This document shows positions 17,657 through 29,602 of a DNA stretch of 64,000 nucleotides, one piece after another; position 1 is the first letter of the stretch, and every line of letters starts with the position of its first letter. This DNA comes from Lachnospiraceae bacterium (GTDB taxonomy: Bacteria; Bacillota; Clostridia; Lachnospirales; Lachnospiraceae): contig QXWO01000020.1 in assembly GCA_009911035.1 (NCBI GenBank), positions 1 to 64,000 on the forward strand. Direction: 5' to 3'. The notes beneath the pieces were generated by a model that made no database searches, was not told where the DNA came from, and saw only the letters and a list, made by a program, of their open reading frames with translations. The position numbers and the translations under genes are program-made.

Positions 17657-17764
17657 ATTGGATGCACCTCCTTTACTGAACCTTAATATATAATGCAATG
17701 TTATTATTATAATAAGGTAAACAAATACTTAGATTTCATGATATCTTTGGAAAATATCGTATCA

Positions 17765-17793
17765 ATTATATAAGATTAAGACACTTACGTCAA
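17765..17793 (-). promoter_or_regulatory. Promoter of rpmH
   Basis: On the minus strand TTGACG (17788-17793) and TATAAT (17765-17770) are exactly 17 bases apart, followed about 110 bases later by the L34 start. It is the strongest promoter match seen in the window and faces away from dnaA. Confidence 0.85.
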
Positions 17794-17829
17794 GTGAAAA
17801 GCACAAATTTAATTTGAAAAAAAAACTTA

Positions 17830-18179
17830 AAAAAACCTTGAAAAATCGTGATTTTGAACACAACAATATCTAGTAACAAACCTCAATTTAAAACCACTAA
17901 ATGTTGATTTTTCATTTTAAATAACTTTACATAATTGTATCCACATATTGTGGATAATTTGTGGATAACTTCAACTCTTTTCTACAATTACTTTTCCATA
18001 TTGATATTTTATGCCTGTTTAACGGGTGTGTAAAGTGTTAATTATTTTTTTAAGTTATTCACAAAGAACTGGAAACCGCCTCAAAATTATGTAAACTAAA
18101 AACAATTTGAAAATTTAAAGTATTTATATTAATATATAATGTAGGTATTTTTCCTTTATTTTAAATGTGGGGGCATGTA
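17830..18179. other. oriC: Replication origin, part 1 (upstream of dnaA)
   Basis: An A/T-rich region between rpmH and dnaA holds DnaA boxes: TGTGGATAA at 17949-17957 and 17960-17968 (minus orientation, 11 bases apart), TTATTCACA at 18055-18063, and a one-mismatch box at 17937-17945. A -10 like TATAAT at 18135-18140 may belong to dnaA. Bipartite origins around dnaA are known in Bacillus. The exact unwinding site cannot be fixed by eye. Confidence 0.85.
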
Positions 18180-19532
18180 ATGGATCATATGAAAGAAAAA
18201 TGGAACTTAATCAAAGAAACTATCAGGGATGAATATGAGTTATCAGATATCTCATACAACACCTGGGTGAAACCTCTTAACTTTTACAGCGAGAAGGATG
18301 ATATTGTAACAATCATGATTCCTTCTGACCAGGCACATGCCCTGAAATATATATCATCTAAATATAAAAGCTTTTTTCAGGTAACGATTTCTGAAATGAT
18401 GGACCATACCTACGATATAGATTTTATCCTTGAAAAAGATGTTGAAAACGCGGCCTCTCCTGCCTCTAACGCAGTATATAATATTAATTATGAAAAAGCA
18501 AACTTAAATTCCAAATACAGGTTTGACACTTTCGTCGTAGGAGGAAACAACAAATTTGCCCATTCGGCTTCACTGGCCGTGGCGGAATCCCCGGGCGAAG
18601 CATACAATCCTCTTTATATATATGGAGGAGCCGGGCTGGGCAAGACACACCTTATGCATTCCATCGGCCACTTCATATTAGACCAGAATCCTGATATGAA
18701 AGTACTTTATGTCACTTCCGAACAGTTTACCAACGAAGTGATTGAATCCATAAGAAGCGGAAACGCCTCCAAAATGACTAAACTAAGAGAGAAATACAGG
18801 ACGGTGGACGTGCTGCTGATCGATGACGTCCAGTTTATTATAGGAAAAGAAAGTACCCAGGAAGAATTCTTCCACACCTTCAATGTGCTTCATTCTGCTG
18901 GAAAACAAATCATCCTTTCCTCGGACAAGCCGCCCAAGGAAATGGAGATCTTGGAAGAACGGTTCCGTTCCCGTTTTGAATGGGGGCTGATTGCAGACAT
19001 CCAGCCTCCCGACTATGAAACCAGAATGGCAATTTTAAAAAAGAACGCTGAAAATTATAATAAGGTAATCAATGAAGAGATTTTCCAGTATATTGCAACT
19101 AATATCAAATCCAATATAAGGGAGCTGGAGGGCGCTTATAATAAAGTAATCGCCTATGCCAAATTAAACAAAAAAGTGGAAATTACCCTGGAAAATGTGG
19201 AGGAAGCCCTAAAGGATATTATATCTCCGAATGAGGTAAAACAGGTAACTCCCCAGCTAATCGTTGACGTAGTTGCTGAACACTTTGGTATATCACCAGA
19301 AGATATTGTATCAAAAAGAAGAAACTCTGAGTTTGTACAACCAAGGCAGATTTGCATGTATCTGTGCAGGCAACTTACTCCTGAATCTCTCCAGAGCATA
19401 GGAAAAGCCCTTGGAAAAAAAGACCATACGACAGTTATCCACGGAATCGAAAAAATAACGGAAGAAATCAAGGTAAATGAAGAACTAAAAAACAGGATAG
19501 AAATTATCACAAAAAAAATAAATCCTTCTTAA
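18180..19532 (+). CDS. dnaA: Chromosomal replication initiator DnaA
   Basis: Binds DnaA boxes and opens the origin in an ATP-dependent manner. It has 450 residues: domain I (1-80, contains NTWVKPL), a short linker, and the AAA+ domain from about 112 with Walker A GGAGLGKT at 149-156, Walker B LLIDD at about 212-216, and the Arg finger region ERFRSRFEWG. The C-terminal DNA-binding domain ends with the signature DHTTVIHGIEKI. The ATG at 18180 has GTGGGGG six bases upstream; an ATG five codons earlier has no ribosome site. The domain II linker is short. Confidence 0.98.
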   Translation: MDHMKEKWNLIKETIRDEYELSDISYNTWVKPLNFYSEKDDIVTIMIPSDQAHALKYISSKYKSFFQVTISEMMDHTYDIDFILEKDVENAASPASNAVYNINYEKANLNSKYRFDTFVVGGNNKFAHSASLAVAESPGEAYNPLYIYGGAGLGKTHLMHSIGHFILDQNPDMKVLYVTSEQFTNEVIESIRSGNASKMTKLREKYRTVDVLLIDDVQFIIGKESTQEEFFHTFNVLHSAGKQIILSSDKPPKEMEILEERFRSRFEWGLIADIQPPDYETRMAILKKNAENYNKVINEEIFQYIATNIKSNIRELEGAYNKVIAYAKLNKKVEITLENVEEALKDIISPNEVKQVTPQLIVDVVAEHFGISPEDIVSKRRNSEFVQPRQICMYLCRQLTPESLQSIGKALGKKDHTTVIHGIEKITEEIKVNEELKNRIEIITKKINPS

Positions 19533-19757
19533 GGAAAAAGATAAATGTGAATAATTTGAAAGTAATTCTTAAATAAAATTAATTTATCCACACGTTTTAC
19601 ATTTCTTTTTTGCCTGAAAAATAGTATAATAAAAGAGTTATACACATATTAACACCCTTTATTAATTATATTACTGAATTTATTATATCTTTATAATTTA
19701 GCAGACTGCACGAAAACAGACTGACCCATACCATGAAAGAAAGGAAGTTATACACAG
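19533..19757. other. oriC: Replication origin, part 2 (dnaA-dnaN gap)
   Basis: This 225-base gap carries four DnaA boxes: TGTGAATAA at 19546-19554 (minus), TTATCCACA at 19584-19592, TTATACACA at 19638-19646 and TTATACACA at 19748-19756. A long A/T-rich tract at about 19650-19705 is a good candidate for the duplex-opening element. A TATAAT at 19625-19630 may be the -10 box of a dnaN promoter, without a clear -35. The last DnaA box lies between the ribosome site and start codon of dnaN. Confidence 0.85.
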
Positions 19758-20867
19758 ATGAAATTAGTATGTAGTAAAATAAATTTGTTAAACGGCGTAC
19801 AGATTGTATCGAAGGCTGTTCCCAATAAAACCACCATGTCCATCCTTGAATGTATTCTTATAGATGCTTCCGGAAAGAACATCAAACTGATAGCAAACGA
19901 TATGGAACTTGGCATTGAGACAGTCATAGAGGGCGAAATCGTTGAAAAAGGGCAGATTGCGCTGGACGCCAAAATTCTCCTTGACATTGTGAGAAAACTT
20001 CCTGACAATGAGATAACCATTGAAACAGATAAATCTTTTAAGACAAACATAACATGCGAGAAAGCCAAATTTACAATTATTGGTAAATCAGGTGAAGATT
20101 TCTCTTATCTGCCTTCCATTGAGAAAATAGATTCTATTATTGTCTCACAGTTTACTTTGAAAGAAGTGGTAAGGCAGACTATATTTTCAATTTCGGATAA
20201 TGACAACAATAAACTGATGACAGGTGAATTATTTGATATCAACGGGGATACCTTAAAGGTGGTTTCTCTTGACGGGCACAGGATTTCTATACGCAGAATA
20301 AAATTGAAAGACAATTACCCTGCAAGAAAGGTAGTGGTTCCCGGGAAGACATTAAATGAAATAAGCAAAATTCTTTCAGGGGATGCTGATAAAGATGTAT
20401 ACATATTTTTTACAGGAAAACATATTGTATTTGAATTCAATAAAACAATGGTTGTGTCCCGTCTGATAGAGGGCGAGTATTTTAAAATAGACCAGATGCT
20501 CTCAAGTGATTATGAGACAAAGGTAACAGTCAGCAAAAAGGAACTGTTAGAATGTATTGACAGAGCCACTCTTTTGGTAAAAGAGGGGGACAAGAAACCT
20601 ATTATCATCAATATCACTGACGGGGTCATGGAATTAAAGATAAATTCTGCTGTAGGAAGTATGAATGAGGAAATTGACATCAATAAACAGGGAAAAGATT
20701 TAATGATCGGCTTCAATCCTAAGTTTATGATCGACGCTCTTCGTGTCATTGATGATGAGCAGATTGATATTTATCTTGTGAATCCCAAAGCTCCCTGTTT
20801 TATCAGGGATACGGCGGGAAATTATATTTATCTTATTCTCCCTGTAAATTTCACCACGGTTAATTAA
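19758..20867 (+). CDS. dnaN: DNA polymerase III beta subunit (sliding clamp)
   Basis: The ring-shaped clamp that keeps the polymerase on DNA. At 369 residues it has the usual three repeats of the clamp fold; recognisable parts are MELGIETVIEG and the C-terminal end PVNFTTVN, which contrasts with the more usual PMR-type ending. The ribosome site AAGGAAG is separated from the ATG by a perfect DnaA box (19748-19756). It is followed closely by the S4 protein and recF, the conserved order. Confidence 0.97.
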   Translation: MKLVCSKINLLNGVQIVSKAVPNKTTMSILECILIDASGKNIKLIANDMELGIETVIEGEIVEKGQIALDAKILLDIVRKLPDNEITIETDKSFKTNITCEKAKFTIIGKSGEDFSYLPSIEKIDSIIVSQFTLKEVVRQTIFSISDNDNNKLMTGELFDINGDTLKVVSLDGHRISIRRIKLKDNYPARKVVVPGKTLNEISKILSGDADKDVYIFFTGKHIVFEFNKTMVVSRLIEGEYFKIDQMLSSDYETKVTVSKKELLECIDRATLLVKEGDKKPIIINITDGVMELKINSAVGSMNEEIDINKQGKDLMIGFNPKFMIDALRVIDDEQIDIYLVNPKAPCFIRDTAGNYIYLILPVNFTTVN

Positions 20868-20890
20868 AATTGGTTTAAGCGAGGAAAAAA

Positions 20891-21100
20891 ATGGAAATAA
20901 TAAAATTGAGAGATGATTATATAAAACTTGGACAGGCGCTTAAGGCTGCCGGGATGGTGGAATCCGGGGTGGATGCAAAGTTCGCTATACAGGACGGTCT
21001 TGTGAAAGTAAATGGTAAGGTGGAAGTCCAGAGGGGCAAAAAGCTGCACGACGGGGATATGGTAGAGTTTAACGGCAGTCAGATCAAAATCATAGTCTGA
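20891..21100 (+). CDS. yaaA: S4-domain RNA-binding protein YaaA
   Basis: A 69-residue protein consisting of one S4 domain (GMVESGVDAKFAIQDGLVKVNGKVEVQRGKKL). It is the conserved small gene between dnaN and recF in Firmicutes. The domain binds structured RNA, and the Bacillus protein has been linked to ribosome assembly. The start follows GAGGAAAAAA closely. It is part of the dnaN-recF-gyrB transcript. Confidence 0.92.
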   Translation: MEIIKLRDDYIKLGQALKAAGMVESGVDAKFAIQDGLVKVNGKVEVQRGKKLHDGDMVEFNGSQIKIIV

Positions 21101-21142
21101 CCAAGGCTTAAAACAGAAAGGCTTCCGGGTTGAAAATTCAAT

Positions 21143-22237
21143 ATGATTATAAAATCTCTTGAACTGGCTGATTTCAGAAACTATGAAACACTGAATATAC
21201 ATTTTGACAGAGGGACAAATATACTTTATGGAGATAATGCCCAGGGTAAAACCAATATTATGGAGGCTATTTATGTTTCTGCAACTACCAAGTCCCATAA
21301 AGGAAGTAAAGATAAAGAAATAATCAATTTTGAAAAAGAAGAATCACATATAAGGACTTATCTCGAAAAAGAAGACGTAGAATACAGAGTGGATATGCAT
21401 CTTCGGAAAAGCAAATCAAAAGGAATAGCAATTGACGGGCAGAAAATAAAAAAGGCGGCGGACCTGCTTGGGCTTTTGAATGTGGTATTCTTTTCTCCGG
21501 AAGACCTTGCTATTATAAAAAATGGTCCTTCGGAGAGAAGAAGGTTTGCCGATATGGAACTTTGTCAGTTGGATAATTTTTATCTTTATAATTTAAATCA
21601 CTATAATAAAATTATCAATCAGAGAAATAAACTTCTTAAGGATATTTATTTTCATCCTGAGCTGAAAGAGACTCTCAATATATGGGATTTACAGTTAGTT
21701 TCTTTTGGAAGCAAAATCATAGAAAGGCGGGAGCTTTTTGTAAAGCAGCTCAATGAAATTATTAAAGAGATACATAATAAACTATCCGGTGGAAAAGAAG
21801 ATTTGGCCGTTAAATATGAACCTGATGCAACAATTGAAAATTTTGAATGGAAAATGAAGGAAAACCAGGAAAAGGACATAAGATCCAAAACAACTTCCAC
21901 AGGTCCCCACAGAGATGACTTTATTTTTATTGTAAATGGCATAGACATACGTAGATACGGTTCCCAGGGGCAGCAGAGGACAGCAGCGCTTTCCCTCAAA
22001 TTATCAGAGATAGAACTGGTCAAAAAGATGACGAAAGATACGCCGGTTCTGCTTTTAGATGACGTACTTTCAGAATTAGACAGCAGCAGACAGAATTATC
22101 TTCTTAACAGTATAGGGGATATACAGACAATCATTACCTGTACTGGCCTGGATGAATTTGTCAATAACAGATTTGAGATTAACAGGATTTTTAAGGTATC
22201 CGGCGGTACAGCTGAAATGATATCTGAAAATGTGTAG
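21143..22237 (+). CDS. recF: DNA replication and repair protein RecF
   Basis: SMC-like ATPase that helps load RecA at gaps. It has 364 residues with Walker A GDNAQGKTN near residue 30-38, the signature region RRYGSQGQQRTAALSLKL at about 273-290, and Walker B LLLDDVLSELD near 307-317. It lies in its usual place between the S4 protein and gyrB. Confidence 0.97.
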   Translation: MIIKSLELADFRNYETLNIHFDRGTNILYGDNAQGKTNIMEAIYVSATTKSHKGSKDKEIINFEKEESHIRTYLEKEDVEYRVDMHLRKSKSKGIAIDGQKIKKAADLLGLLNVVFFSPEDLAIIKNGPSERRRFADMELCQLDNFYLYNLNHYNKIINQRNKLLKDIYFHPELKETLNIWDLQLVSFGSKIIERRELFVKQLNEIIKEIHNKLSGGKEDLAVKYEPDATIENFEWKMKENQEKDIRSKTTSTGPHRDDFIFIVNGIDIRRYGSQGQQRTAALSLKLSEIELVKKMTKDTPVLLLDDVLSELDSSRQNYLLNSIGDIQTIITCTGLDEFVNNRFEINRIFKVSGGTAEMISENV

Positions 22238-22256
22238 GAAGATAAATGGTTTTTAG

Positions 22257-24203
<1,947 letters not shown>

Positions 24204-24223
24204 CCCAAAAGTTAGGAGCAAAT

Positions 24224-26794
24224 ATGGAAGATAATATTTTTGATAAAATTCATGACATTGACTTACAAAAGACTATGGAAAATTCTTACATTGATTATGC
24301 CATGAGCGTTATTGCTTCCAGGGCGCTTCCCGATGTAAGGGACGGTTTAAAGCCTGTCCAGAGAAGAGTTCTTTATTCCATGATAGAATTGAATAATGGA
24401 CCGGACAAGCCTCACAGAAAGAGTGCCCGTATCGTCGGTGATACCATGGGTAAATATCATCCCCATGGAGACAGTTCTATTTATGGTGCTTTGGTTAATA
24501 TGGCACAGCCATGGTCTTTCCGTTACCCTCTTGTAGACGGCCACGGGAACTTTGGTTCTGTAGACGGTGATGGTCCTGCAGCCATGCGTTATACGGAGGC
24601 AAGGTTAAGTAAGATTTCCATGGAAATGCTTGCAGATATCAATAAAGATACGGTTGATTTTGTACCGAACTTTGACGAGACGGAGAAAGAGCCTTCCGTT
24701 CTGCCAAGCCGTTACCCTAACCTTCTGGTAAACGGGACTACAGGTATTGCGGTAGGTATGGCGACGAATATTCCGCCCCACAACTTAAAAGAAGTCATTT
24801 CCGCTATTGTTAAAATTATTGATAACAGGATCATTGATGATAAGGAGACGGAAATAGAGGAAATTCTTTCTATTGTGAAAGCGCCTGATTTTCCTACAGG
24901 AGGGATTATATTAGGTACTAGGGGAAGCGAGGAGGCATACAGAACCGGACGGGGAAAAGTAAGAGTCCGTGCTGTCACTGATATTGAGACAATGGCGAAT
25001 GGAAAGTCAAGGATTGTCGTGACAGAACTTCCTTATATGGTCAATAAGGCAAATTTGATTTTAAAAATAGCAGAACTTGTCAAATTAAAGAAGATTGAAG
25101 GTATTACAGACCTGCGCGATGAATCGGACAGGGAAGGGATGCGCATTGTCATTGAGCTGCGCCGTGATGTAAGCGCCAATATTATATTAAATCATCTGTT
25201 CAAGCATACCCAGATGCAGGATACCTTTGGTATCATCATGCTGGCACTGGTAAATAATGAACCTAAGGTACTGAATATTCTTGATATGCTCAAGGCATAC
25301 ATAGCCCATCAGGAAGAAGTGGTGACCAGAAGAACAAGATATGATTTAAATAAGGCGGAAGAACGAGATCATATTTTGCAGGGCTTACTAATTGCACTTG
25401 ATAATATTGATGAAGTTATCAGAATTATAAGAGGAAGCCGCAGCACCCAGATTGCCAAGGAAAGCCTGATGGAACGTTTTGGTCTGACAGATGTACAGGC
25501 ACAGGCAATTGTTGACATGCGTCTGCGGGCCCTGACAGGTTTGGAAAGGGAGAAACTTGAAAATGAGCATTTGGAACTGCTTGCAAAGATTGCACGTTTA
25601 AAAGAAATTCTTGCAGACGAAAAGGAGCTCCTTGGTGTAATAAGAACGGAAATTCAGGAAATTTCAGATAAATTTGGAGATGACAGAAGAAGTAAGATTG
25701 GTTTTGATGCTTTTGATATTTCTATGGAAGACATGATACCTAATGAAAATACGATCATTGCCATGTCAAACTTAGGATATATTAAGCGCATGACCATTGA
25801 TAATTTTAAATCCCAGCACAGAGGAGGCAGGGGAATTAAAGGGATGCAGACCATTGAGGATGATTTTATAGCAGATCTTTTGATGACCACGACCCACCAT
25901 TATGTGATGTTTTTCACAAATTTTGGCCGTGTATACAGGTTGAAAGCTTACGAGATACCAGAAGGAAGCCGTACCTCCAGAGGGGTTGCTATTGTAAATA
26001 TACTCCAGTTAAATCCCGGAGAAAAGATAAGCGCCATCATTCCCATCAAAGATTATGAGGAACATAAAAATCTTTTTATGGTGACGAAAAATGGCATTGT
26101 AAAAAAGACCAATATTATTGAGTACAGTAATGTGCGCAAAAATGGTCTTGCCGCTATCAATTTAAGGGATGACGACGAGTTAATAGAAGTAAAAATTACA
26201 GATAAAGACACGGAAATATTCCTTGTTACAAAATATGGAATGTGCATCAGATTTAAAGAGACAGATGTAAGAGCTACAGGAAGGTCCTCCATGGGTGTAA
26301 TAGGAATGAGTCTTGGAGACGGGGATGAAATCATAGGAATGCAGCTTGACCATCAGGGAGATTCCCTTCTTATTGTTTCTGAAAACGGTATGGGTAAACG
26401 TACTTATCTGGATGAATTTACAGTCCAGAAGAGGGGCGGAAAAGGTGTTAAGTGTTATAAGATAACAGAAAAGACGGGTTATGTAATTGGCTTGAAAGCG
26501 GTAAATGATGACCATGAGATTATGATGATCACAACAGGAGGAATCATTATCCAGATACCTATGGAAGATGTATCTACTCTTGGAAGAATCACATCCGGCG
26601 TGAAGCTGATTAATCTAGATGACGGAGTTAGCGTTGCCCAGATTGCAAAGGTGAGGGAAAAGGTATCTGATGGGGATCAGGAATTTGAAAATATTGATGA
26701 TGCCATGGAAGATATACCGGAAGAGGAAATCATTTCCCAGAATATGGAGGATGATGAAGAAATAACTCTTCCAAAGGAAGAAGATGAAGATTAA
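24224..26794 (+). CDS. gyrA: DNA gyrase subunit A
   Basis: DNA-cleaving subunit of gyrase, 856 residues. The catalytic Tyr is Tyr123 in [11 protein letters not shown]. The quinolone-resistance region reads [13 protein letters not shown]: Ser84 is kept, but the position equivalent to E. coli Asp87 is Gly88. The C-terminal half is the six-bladed DNA-wrapping domain with the GyrA box-like [11 protein letters not shown]. It ends with an acidic tail of about 45 residues (many Asp and Glu), as in other gyrases that regulate wrapping. It starts 20 bases after gyrB and ends at a strong terminator. Confidence 0.98.
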   Translation: MEDNIFDKIHDIDLQKTMENSYIDYAMSVIASRALPDVRDGLKPVQRRVLYSMIELNNGPDKPHRKSARIVGDTMGKYHPHGDSSIYGALVNMAQPWSFRYPLVDGHGNFGSVDGDGPAAMRYTEARLSKISMEMLADINKDTVDFVPNFDETEKEPSVLPSRYPNLLVNGTTGIAVGMATNIPPHNLKEVISAIVKIIDNRIIDDKETEIEEILSIVKAPDFPTGGIILGTRGSEEAYRTGRGKVRVRAVTDIETMANGKSRIVVTELPYMVNKANLILKIAELVKLKKIEGITDLRDESDREGMRIVIELRRDVSANIILNHLFKHTQMQDTFGIIMLALVNNEPKVLNILDMLKAYIAHQEEVVTRRTRYDLNKAEERDHILQGLLIALDNIDEVIRIIRGSRSTQIAKESLMERFGLTDVQAQAIVDMRLRALTGLEREKLENEHLELLAKIARLKEILADEKELLGVIRTEIQEISDKFGDDRRSKIGFDAFDISMEDMIPNENTIIAMSNLGYIKRMTIDNFKSQHRGGRGIKGMQTIEDDFIADLLMTTTHHYVMFFTNFGRVYRLKAYEIPEGSRTSRGVAIVNILQLNPGEKISAIIPIKDYEEHKNLFMVTKNGIVKKTNIIEYSNVRKNGLAAINLRDDDELIEVKITDKDTEIFLVTKYGMCIRFKETDVRATGRSSMGVIGMSLGDGDEIIGMQLDHQGDSLLIVSENGMGKRTYLDEFTVQKRGGKGVKCYKITEKTGYVIGLKAVNDDHEIMMITTGGIIIQIPMEDVSTLGRITSGVKLINLDDGVSVAQIAKVREKVSDGDQEFENIDDAMEDIPEEEIISQNMEDDEEITLPKEEDED

Positions 26795-26815
26795 AGTTTT
26801 CAGTTTTATCTAAAG

Positions 26816-26850
26816 AAATCCCCATTAGAAAACATCTGATGGGGATTTTT
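26816..26850 (+). terminator. Terminator of the gyrase operon
   Basis: AAATCCCCAT (26816-26825) pairs with ATGGGGATTT (26839-26848) around a 13-base loop, followed by a T-rich end. Confidence 0.88.
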
Positions 26851-26948
26851 ATCACAATAAAAAAATAAAAGATAGTAATTCTAAAATTTAAGATTTTGTG
26901 ATAATATAAAATGGAAATTTTTAAGGAATAATGAGGAGATTATGAGAA

Positions 26949-28142
26949 ATGGAAAATTATTTAGTTCTTAAGGATTTGGCAATTATTATAATTGCCGCAA
27001 AATTATTCGGCATTGTGTCAAGAAAATTTAAGGCGCCACAGGTGGTGGGAGAGATCATAGCGGGACTCATTATTGGACCCAGTATATTAGGATGGGTCAA
27101 CCAGAGTGATTTTCTTTTTCAGATGGCGGAGATAGGAGTGATACTCCTGATGTTTTCTGCAGGGCTTGAAACGGATCTAAAGGATCTTGTAAAGACCGGG
27201 CCGATAGCAACTTTGATTGCATGTGCAGGAGTGTTTATTCCTCTGGTTATAGGTGCCCTTTATTATATGTTATATTATGGTATGGCACCTTGGGGGTCCC
27301 TTGAATTTTATAAGGCGGTTTTTGTAGGAACTATCCTGACAGCGACTTCAGTCAGTATAACGGTGGAGTCTTTAAAAGAGATGGGAAAGCTCAAAGGGAA
27401 AGTAGGTACTACCATTTTAAGTGCAGCTATCATTGATGATGTAATCGGCATCATTGTCCTTACCTTTGTAATTGGTTTGAAAAACCCGGAATCCAATCCT
27501 GTTTCAGTTATTATCAATACCGTTTTATTTTTTATAACAGCACTTGTAGTGGGATTTATATCCTATAAACTATTTAAATATGTGGATAAGAGATATCCCC
27601 ATACGAGAAGGATTCCCATTGCAGGTCTGGCATACTGCTTTCTGATGTCCTATGTAGCAGAGAGATATTTTGGGATTGCAGATATTACAGGCGCATATGT
27701 GGCAGGTATCATCTTGTGTTCTATTAATGATTCCAGTTACATAGAAAGAAAAGTTGATATTAATTCTTATATGCTTTTTGGTCCTGTATTTTTTGCAAGT
27801 ATTGGGTTAAAGACAAGCGTAGATAACATAACGGGAAGCATTCTTTTATTCTCACTTGGATTTGTCGTTGTAGGGCTTATCAGTAAGATTATCGGATGCG
27901 GACTTATGGCAAAAATATGTAAATTTAACGGAAATGATTCATTGAAAATCGGCGTGGGAATGATGACCAGAGGGGAAGTAGCGCTGATCGTATCCCAGAA
28001 GGGACTCTCAGCGGGGCTTTTGGAGCCGGTATATTTCACGTCGGTCATTTTACTGATCATTGTATCTTCCATAGCAACGCCTATAATATTAAAAATATTA
28101 TATTCCAGAGATAAAGAACCAAAAGAAGTCCAGACAGCATAA
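26949..28142 (+). CDS. Cation:proton antiporter, CPA2 (Kef/NapA-type) family
   Basis: A 397-residue integral membrane protein with about 12-13 hydrophobic segments and almost no soluble part. Family patterns include the early QVVGEIIAGLIIGPSILG, GVILLMFSAGLETDL and AAIIDDVIGIIVL; the paired Asp residues in the last (about 160-161) fit an electrogenic Na+/H+ or K+/H+ exchanger. It lacks the C-terminal TrkA-N domain of KefB/KefC, so it is not controlled in the same way. It stands alone between two terminators. The ion cannot be decided from sequence. Confidence 0.85.
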   Translation: MENYLVLKDLAIIIIAAKLFGIVSRKFKAPQVVGEIIAGLIIGPSILGWVNQSDFLFQMAEIGVILLMFSAGLETDLKDLVKTGPIATLIACAGVFIPLVIGALYYMLYYGMAPWGSLEFYKAVFVGTILTATSVSITVESLKEMGKLKGKVGTTILSAAIIDDVIGIIVLTFVIGLKNPESNPVSVIINTVLFFITALVVGFISYKLFKYVDKRYPHTRRIPIAGLAYCFLMSYVAERYFGIADITGAYVAGIILCSINDSSYIERKVDINSYMLFGPVFFASIGLKTSVDNITGSILLFSLGFVVVGLISKIIGCGLMAKICKFNGNDSLKIGVGMMTRGEVALIVSQKGLSAGLLEPVYFTSVILLIIVSSIATPIILKILYSRDKEPKEVQTA

Positions 28143-28159
28143 AAAGCAGCAGGATTTAA

Positions 28160-28197
28160 AATGTCCAAAATATTTTATTATTTTGGACATTTCTTTT
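28160..28197 (+). terminator. Terminator after the antiporter gene
   Basis: ATGTCCAAAATA (28161-28172) and TATTTTGGACAT (28179-28190) form a 12-bp stem with a six-base loop and a T-rich tail. Confidence 0.87.
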
Positions 28198-28261
28198 TAC
28201 AGTAAGCTGGATGGACATGTATGGAAGCATTTGTTTATCAGTCTAAAACCGGAGGTCATTC

Positions 28262-29602
28262 ATGGAAAAAATAAACAGATTTCTATTAAAAATGATGATT
28301 GTTGTCTTTTTGCTGACAGGATGTTCCAATGAACCGGAAAATAATGAAACCGGAGAGAAGCAGGAAGAAATTTCTATTGTTCTTTCAGACGATGGCATTT
28401 TTGTGGATAACAAAGGTATTTCAGAGGAAAAGACAGCCGCCGTCTATATAGGCGCTGATATTGTATATTATGAAGAAGGAAAAGGAAAGACATACGGCCA
28501 AGGAAAAAAGAAGGATTCCCACAGTAAGGAAGAAGCGGATAAGCATACAGTTATCACGATTGCCCGGCCAGGGACATATAGAGTAAGCGGTAAGATCACT
28601 TATGGCCAGATTTCTGTTGATTTGGGAAAGGAATCCAGAGAGAATGAAAAGGCAGTTGTAAATCTTATATTAGATAATGCAGAAATAAATTGCAGTGTAG
28701 CACCTGCTATTGTGGTTTATAATGCGTATGAATGTGGAAGCAGGAAGGAAAAGGAGGCAAGACCTGTTGTCGATACTACAGGAGCAGGTTTTAATCTGAT
28801 ACTGGCACAGAACAGTGAAAATATGATCAATGGATCATATGTTGCCGAAATTTATGAAGAAGGAACAACAAAAGAAGATTTAGAAAATAAGAAGGCCAAA
28901 AAGAAGTATAAATTTGATGCATCTATTGACAGCCTTGTTTCCTTTAATATATCTTCCAAAGAAAATGGCAGGCTCATTGTCAATGCAGAAAAGGAAGGAA
29001 TTTCCAGCAGTCTCCACATGACCGTAAATTCCGGGGAAATTATCATAAATGCCGCTGATGATTCTATCAATACTAACAAAAATGATGTATCTGTTTTTAC
29101 CATGAATGGAGGAACCCTTGTTTGTAATTCCGGTTTTGGGAAGGAAGGGGATGGAATTGATTCTAACGGTTTTCTTGTGATAAACGGAGGATTTGTGACT
29201 GCTTTTGCTAATTCAGAAAGTATAGACAGCGGACTGGATTCCGATAAAGGAATCTATTTAAATGGCGGTACGGTTTTTGGAAGCGGGAACATGTATGATA
29301 AGATAAGCAAAGATTCCGGTCAGTTGTTTATGGTGCTGGAATTTGATAAAAAGGTAAAAGAAGATGATTTGATAATGATTACGGACCAAGATGATAATCC
29401 TGTCACGGTATTTCGGGCGGTCAATGATTATCACATTGCCGTGTACAGCAGTCCCCGTCTTGCAGAAGGCAGATACAATATTTATGAGGTTTCTGATGTG
29501 ACGGGAGATTTGGAAAGAAATATATATTCCAATATCAGTGGTTATAAAAATCCGGTGCTTTTAAATAGTTATCAGTTAGAAAAAAATGGGGATATATCAT
29601 GA
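28262..29602 (+). CDS. Carbohydrate-binding lipoprotein, Cthe_2159-like
   Basis: A 446-residue exported lipoprotein: signal peptide with lipobox LLTGC (Cys21), then an acidic linker, and a repeat-rich domain. The repeats resemble the parallel beta-helix of Cthe_2159 proteins, which bind polysaccharides such as cellulose or pectin: MTVNSGEIIINAADDSINTN, NGGTLVCNSG, GDGIDSNGFLVINGG and SGLDSDKGIYLNGG. Asp residues in these turns could bind calcium. Its stop overlaps the start of the AraR-like repressor by four bases (ATGA), so the two are translated together, an unusual pairing that suggests a role in sensing or catching an arabinose-containing polymer. The function is inferred. Confidence 0.75.
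   Translation: MEKINRFLLKMMIVVFLLTGCSNEPENNETGEKQEEISIVLSDDGIFVDNKGISEEKTAAVYIGADIVYYEEGKGKTYGQGKKKDSHSKEEADKHTVITIARPGTYRVSGKITYGQISVDLGKESRENEKAVVNLILDNAEINCSVAPAIVVYNAYECGSRKEKEARPVVDTTGAGFNLILAQNSENMINGSYVAEIYEEGTTKEDLENKKAKKKYKFDASIDSLVSFNISSKENGRLIVNAEKEGISSSLHMTVNSGEIIINAADDSINTNKNDVSVFTMNGGTLVCNSGFGKEGDGIDSNGFLVINGGFVTAFANSESIDSGLDSDKGIYLNGGTVFGSGNMYDKISKDSGQLFMVLEFDKKVKEDDLIMITDQDDNPVTVFRAVNDYHIAVYSSPRLAEGRYNIYEVSDVTGDLERNIYSNISGYKNPVLLNSYQLEKNGDIS

Noticed and set aside
17690-17760. Additional gene between rpmH and the origin
   Set aside because: No frame with a ribosome site; the stretch is the leader of rpmH.
19597-19646. DnaA-trio element
   Set aside because: A TAT/TAC-like run can be read near a DnaA box on the minus strand, but the phase and distance do not match the Bacillus arrangement well enough to call it.
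20864-21298. 144-codon minus-strand frame opposite the S4 and recF genes
   Set aside because: It is the complement of two well-identified genes and has no ribosome site.
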